Below, in pieces: positions 62,031-64,000 of a stretch of DNA of 64,000 nt (position 1 is the stretch's first letter; each line of letters starts with the position of its first letter). The stretch covers positions 520,914-584,913 of the forward strand of contig NZ_SDLI01000002.1 in assembly GCF_004123195.1 (NCBI RefSeq), in the 5' to 3' direction. The notes below the pieces were generated by a model. It searched no databases, was not told the DNA's origin, and was given only the letters and a program-made list of their open reading frames with translations. This DNA is from Ammoniphilus sp. CFH 90114. Its GTDB lineage: Bacteria > Bacillota > Bacilli > Aneurinibacillales > RAOX-1. A program made the translations under genes and the position numbers.

Positions 62031-63275
62031 ATGCACAAAAGGAGGGTATCTGTCATATTACAGTTAAAGAGGCCGATCGTTGGCGTGTTTGTGACGAATG
62101 CGGTAATCCGAAGATTAAATAATCAATATTACGACTTTAGGGGTTATCCAAGGATTAAGGAGTTATTTAAAGCAAGTAAGGAAGCGGAAGTGCCTGTCTA
62201 TTATTTCTCTATACCGGACTTTGACTATATTAATAAAAAAATTAGGGGCACTTACTTTGATGAAAGATCTCTCACATGGAAAAAGCGGATATTCCCGCTA
62301 CCTGATGTTCTTTATACAAGAAGGGGAGCCCCGGGTAGAAGCGGAATGATGGTAGAGTTTATCGAAAGGTCACTAGCCCATTTGAACACAGTCAATATCA
62401 ATGCTAAATCCTTCTTTGATAAGTGGGATGTCTATGATAAACTTCAGCAAATTCCTGCTGCTAGAAAATACTTGCCTCCAACAAGATTCTATAAAGATCC
62501 TCAAGATCTGCTAAACTTCCTGAACGACTTTGATACTGTTTATTTGAAAGGAATACGGGGAGGTCGCGGAAGATGGATTTTCCGCGTTAGAAAGCTAGCT
62601 CAGGGAGGATATGAATACAGTTATTTTGTAAATGAAGTGACCGTTGGCCGTGTACAGCATTTTCGAGATCTTGTCCGTGTCGTTCGCAGGTTTTTTAAGA
62701 AACGGAAATTTGTTATTCAAGCGGGCATTGATTTGATTAAACTAGAAGACAGCAACATTGATTTCCGGGCGGAACTCCAGAGAGACGGAGAAGGAAAGTT
62801 AACTATCTTGGGAGTTTCTGCAAGAATTGCGCATAAGGGTGCACCGATTACAATTCATTCAGATGCTTACCCGATTGAACAATTCCTCAGGGAGTTTCTT
62901 CACTACTCAGATCAACAGATATTGGAGTATAAGGAGAAGATAACGCGTTTCTTAGGGATTATGTACATTGCACTAGAGAGAGTGTATGGTACATTCGGAG
63001 AAATTGGAATTGATTTTGGAATCGATAAGTCCGGGGAGATCTGGTTTATTGAACCTAATTCTCGTTCGGCAAAAGTATCTTTAATGAAGGCTTATGATGC
63101 GGATACTTTTTACCAAGCATTCCTGAATCCGTTGAAATTCGCTAAGTACCTCCACTTCAATAAATCCAAGAGTAATAGAGGGGAAAGAGATGACGCTACC
63201 GAAGTACTTTACCAATATCGAGAAGATACCGGGTTTAACCGAAGAGGAAAAACAAGCACTAAGAAAAGTCACTGA
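62031..63275 (+). CDS. YheC/YheD-family ATP-grasp protein (copy 5)
   Basis: The 414-residue protein has VGVFVTNAVIRRL, then the YheC/YheD middle (DVLYTRRGAPGRSG, FFDKWDVYDKLQQ). The ATP-grasp core follows as VYLKGIRGGRGRWIFRV, FVIQAGIDLIKLEDSNIDFRA, and IGIDFGIDKSGEIWFIEPNSRS (Pro replaces Val before Asn). The start is unclear: ATG 62031 has no ribosome binding site, while a perfect AAAAGGAGGG lies inside the frame at 62037-62046 with no ATG, GTG or TTG after it at the right distance. It overlaps the KamA-type gene by 86 bases. Confidence 0.8.
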   Translation: MHKRRVSVILQLKRPIVGVFVTNAVIRRLNNQYYDFRGYPRIKELFKASKEAEVPVYYFSIPDFDYINKKIRGTYFDERSLTWKKRIFPLPDVLYTRRGAPGRSGMMVEFIERSLAHLNTVNINAKSFFDKWDVYDKLQQIPAARKYLPPTRFYKDPQDLLNFLNDFDTVYLKGIRGGRGRWIFRVRKLAQGGYEYSYFVNEVTVGRVQHFRDLVRVVRRFFKKRKFVIQAGIDLIKLEDSNIDFRAELQRDGEGKLTILGVSARIAHKGAPITIHSDAYPIEQFLREFLHYSDQQILEYKEKITRFLGIMYIALERVYGTFGEIGIDFGIDKSGEIWFIEPNSRSAKVSLMKAYDADTFYQAFLNPLKFAKYLHFNKSKSNRGERDDATEVLYQYREDTGFNRRGKTSTKKSH

Positions 63276-64000
63276 AAGGTTTGTTTTTCGCCTCAATGAC
63301 TATTATTTAAGTCTCATCGATTGGGAAAATCCAGACGATCCTCTCAGGAGATTAGTCATTCCATCAAGCGATGAGCTGTTAGAGTACGGCAGATGGGATG
63401 CATCCGATGAAGATACAAACTATGTAGTCAAGGGTTGTCAGCATAAATATTCCTCTACTGCTTTGCTTCTGGTTTCGGAAGTCTGCGGAGCCTACTGTCG
63501 GTACTGTTTCCGGAAACGTCTGTTCCGAACCGATGTTAAAGAAGTCATGTCAGACGTCACAGATGGTCTGGATTATATTGAAAGAACTCAAGAAATCAAC
63601 AATGTTTTGTTGACCGGCGGCGATCCCTTAATGTTAGCGACTCCGAAGCTCCGATTAATTATAGAGCGGTTAAGATCAATTGAGCATGTACAGATCATCC
63701 GAATCGGATCAAAATTACCCGTATTTAATCCCATGAGAATTTACGAAGATGAAGCCTTATTATCTTTATTACGGGAATATTCAACGGAACAAAAACGAAT
63801 CTATTTAATGGCCCATATCAATCATCCCAGAGAAATTACCGAGCAAGCACGGTTAGCCTTTAGAGCTTTGCATGACTCAGGCGTGATTGTAGTAAACCAA
63901 ACCCCTGTATTAAAAGGCATCAATGACGATCCCGAAGTTTTAGGCGAGTTGCTTGACCGGTTGTCTTGGGCAGGAGTCACACCTTATTACTTCTTTGTTA
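63190..64000 (+). CDS. KamA-family radical SAM protein (lysine 2,3-aminomutase-like), cut by the window end
   Basis: At least 270 residues are visible and the frame is open at 64000. The radical SAM cluster motif is CGAYCRYC (C-x3-C-x2-C) near residue 100. VLLTGGDPL, RIGSKLPVFNP and VNQTPVLKGIND follow, which are strong KamA/YodO/EpmB-type signatures. It starts MTLPKYFTNIEKIP at ATG 63190, behind GGGGAAAGAG and inside the preceding YheC/YheD-like gene. The PLP lysine would lie beyond the window. Aminomutase activity on lysine or on EF-P is possible. Confidence 0.85.
   Translation, partial: MTLPKYFTNIEKIPGLTEEEKQALRKVTERFVFRLNDYYLSLIDWENPDDPLRRLVIPSSDELLEYGRWDASDEDTNYVVKGCQHKYSSTALLLVSEVCGAYCRYCFRKRLFRTDVKEVMSDVTDGLDYIERTQEINNVLLTGGDPLMLATPKLRLIIERLRSIEHVQIIRIGSKLPVFNPMRIYEDEALLSLLREYSTEQKRIYLMAHINHPREITEQARLAFRALHDSGVIVVNQTPVLKGINDDPEVLGELLDRLSWAGVTPYYFFV

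Overview
The window looks like a chromosomal segment of a spore-forming member of the Bacillales, probably close to Brevibacillus, Ammoniphilus, Aneurinibacillus or Paenibacillus. I infer this from the gene order birA-panB-panC-panD-dinG, ypmB-like and asnS-dnaD, from a Ku/LigD-type repair pair, from TnrA, and from spore-coat families (CotS, CotSA, YheC/YheD). Base composition is moderately AT-rich, and strong Shine-Dalgarno sites with ATG, GTG and TTG starts are used throughout. No tRNA, rRNA, insertion sequence, prophage module or CRISPR array was seen.

Region 1 (1-15100) is housekeeping. It holds biotin ligase/repressor, a structured leader or small RNA in front of panBCD, a TPR protein, DinG helicase, a degenerate metallo-beta-lactamase-fold secreted protein, Ku with a stand-alone LigD polymerase domain, an MTA/SAH deaminase, a YpmB-like protein, and a membrane protein paired with an FtsH-like protease that lacks an extracytoplasmic domain. 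Region 2 (15100-20620) is a first spore block: a CotS-like kinase and a MurG-like glycosyltransferase on the minus strand, then two GT4 enzymes, a 46-residue hydrophilic protein and a small kinase on the plus strand. Region 3 (20620-22900) is asnS-dnaD.

Region 4 (22900-63275) is a large spore-surface and glycan island. It has five YheC/YheD-type ATP-grasp proteins, a CheX-like protein, TnrA with a perfect TnrA box at its promoter, and a 2020-residue protein made of 174 consecutive decapeptide repeats. It also has sugar-nucleotide enzymes (two RmlA-type nucleotidyltransferases, an epimerase, UDP-glucose dehydrogenase, UDP-galactopyranose mutase, a ManC-type guanylyltransferase), about twenty glycosyltransferase-like genes, an enolase-superfamily enzyme and a methyltransferase. 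There is no polytopic membrane protein, flippase, polymerase or ABC exporter in the whole island. This suggests the glycans are built in the mother-cell cytoplasm onto spore-surface material rather than exported. The window ends inside a KamA-type radical SAM gene.

The strongest new signal is regulatory. Matches to CATANNNTA (the -10 of mother-cell sigma K, and partly sigma E) occur in front of nearly every transcription unit of regions 2 and 4. In a subset the same octamer, GCCGTGTC or GCCGTTTC, lies exactly 17 bases upstream, with near variants at 16 and 18. This points to one developmental programme that makes the repeat-protein fibre and the enzymes that may decorate it.
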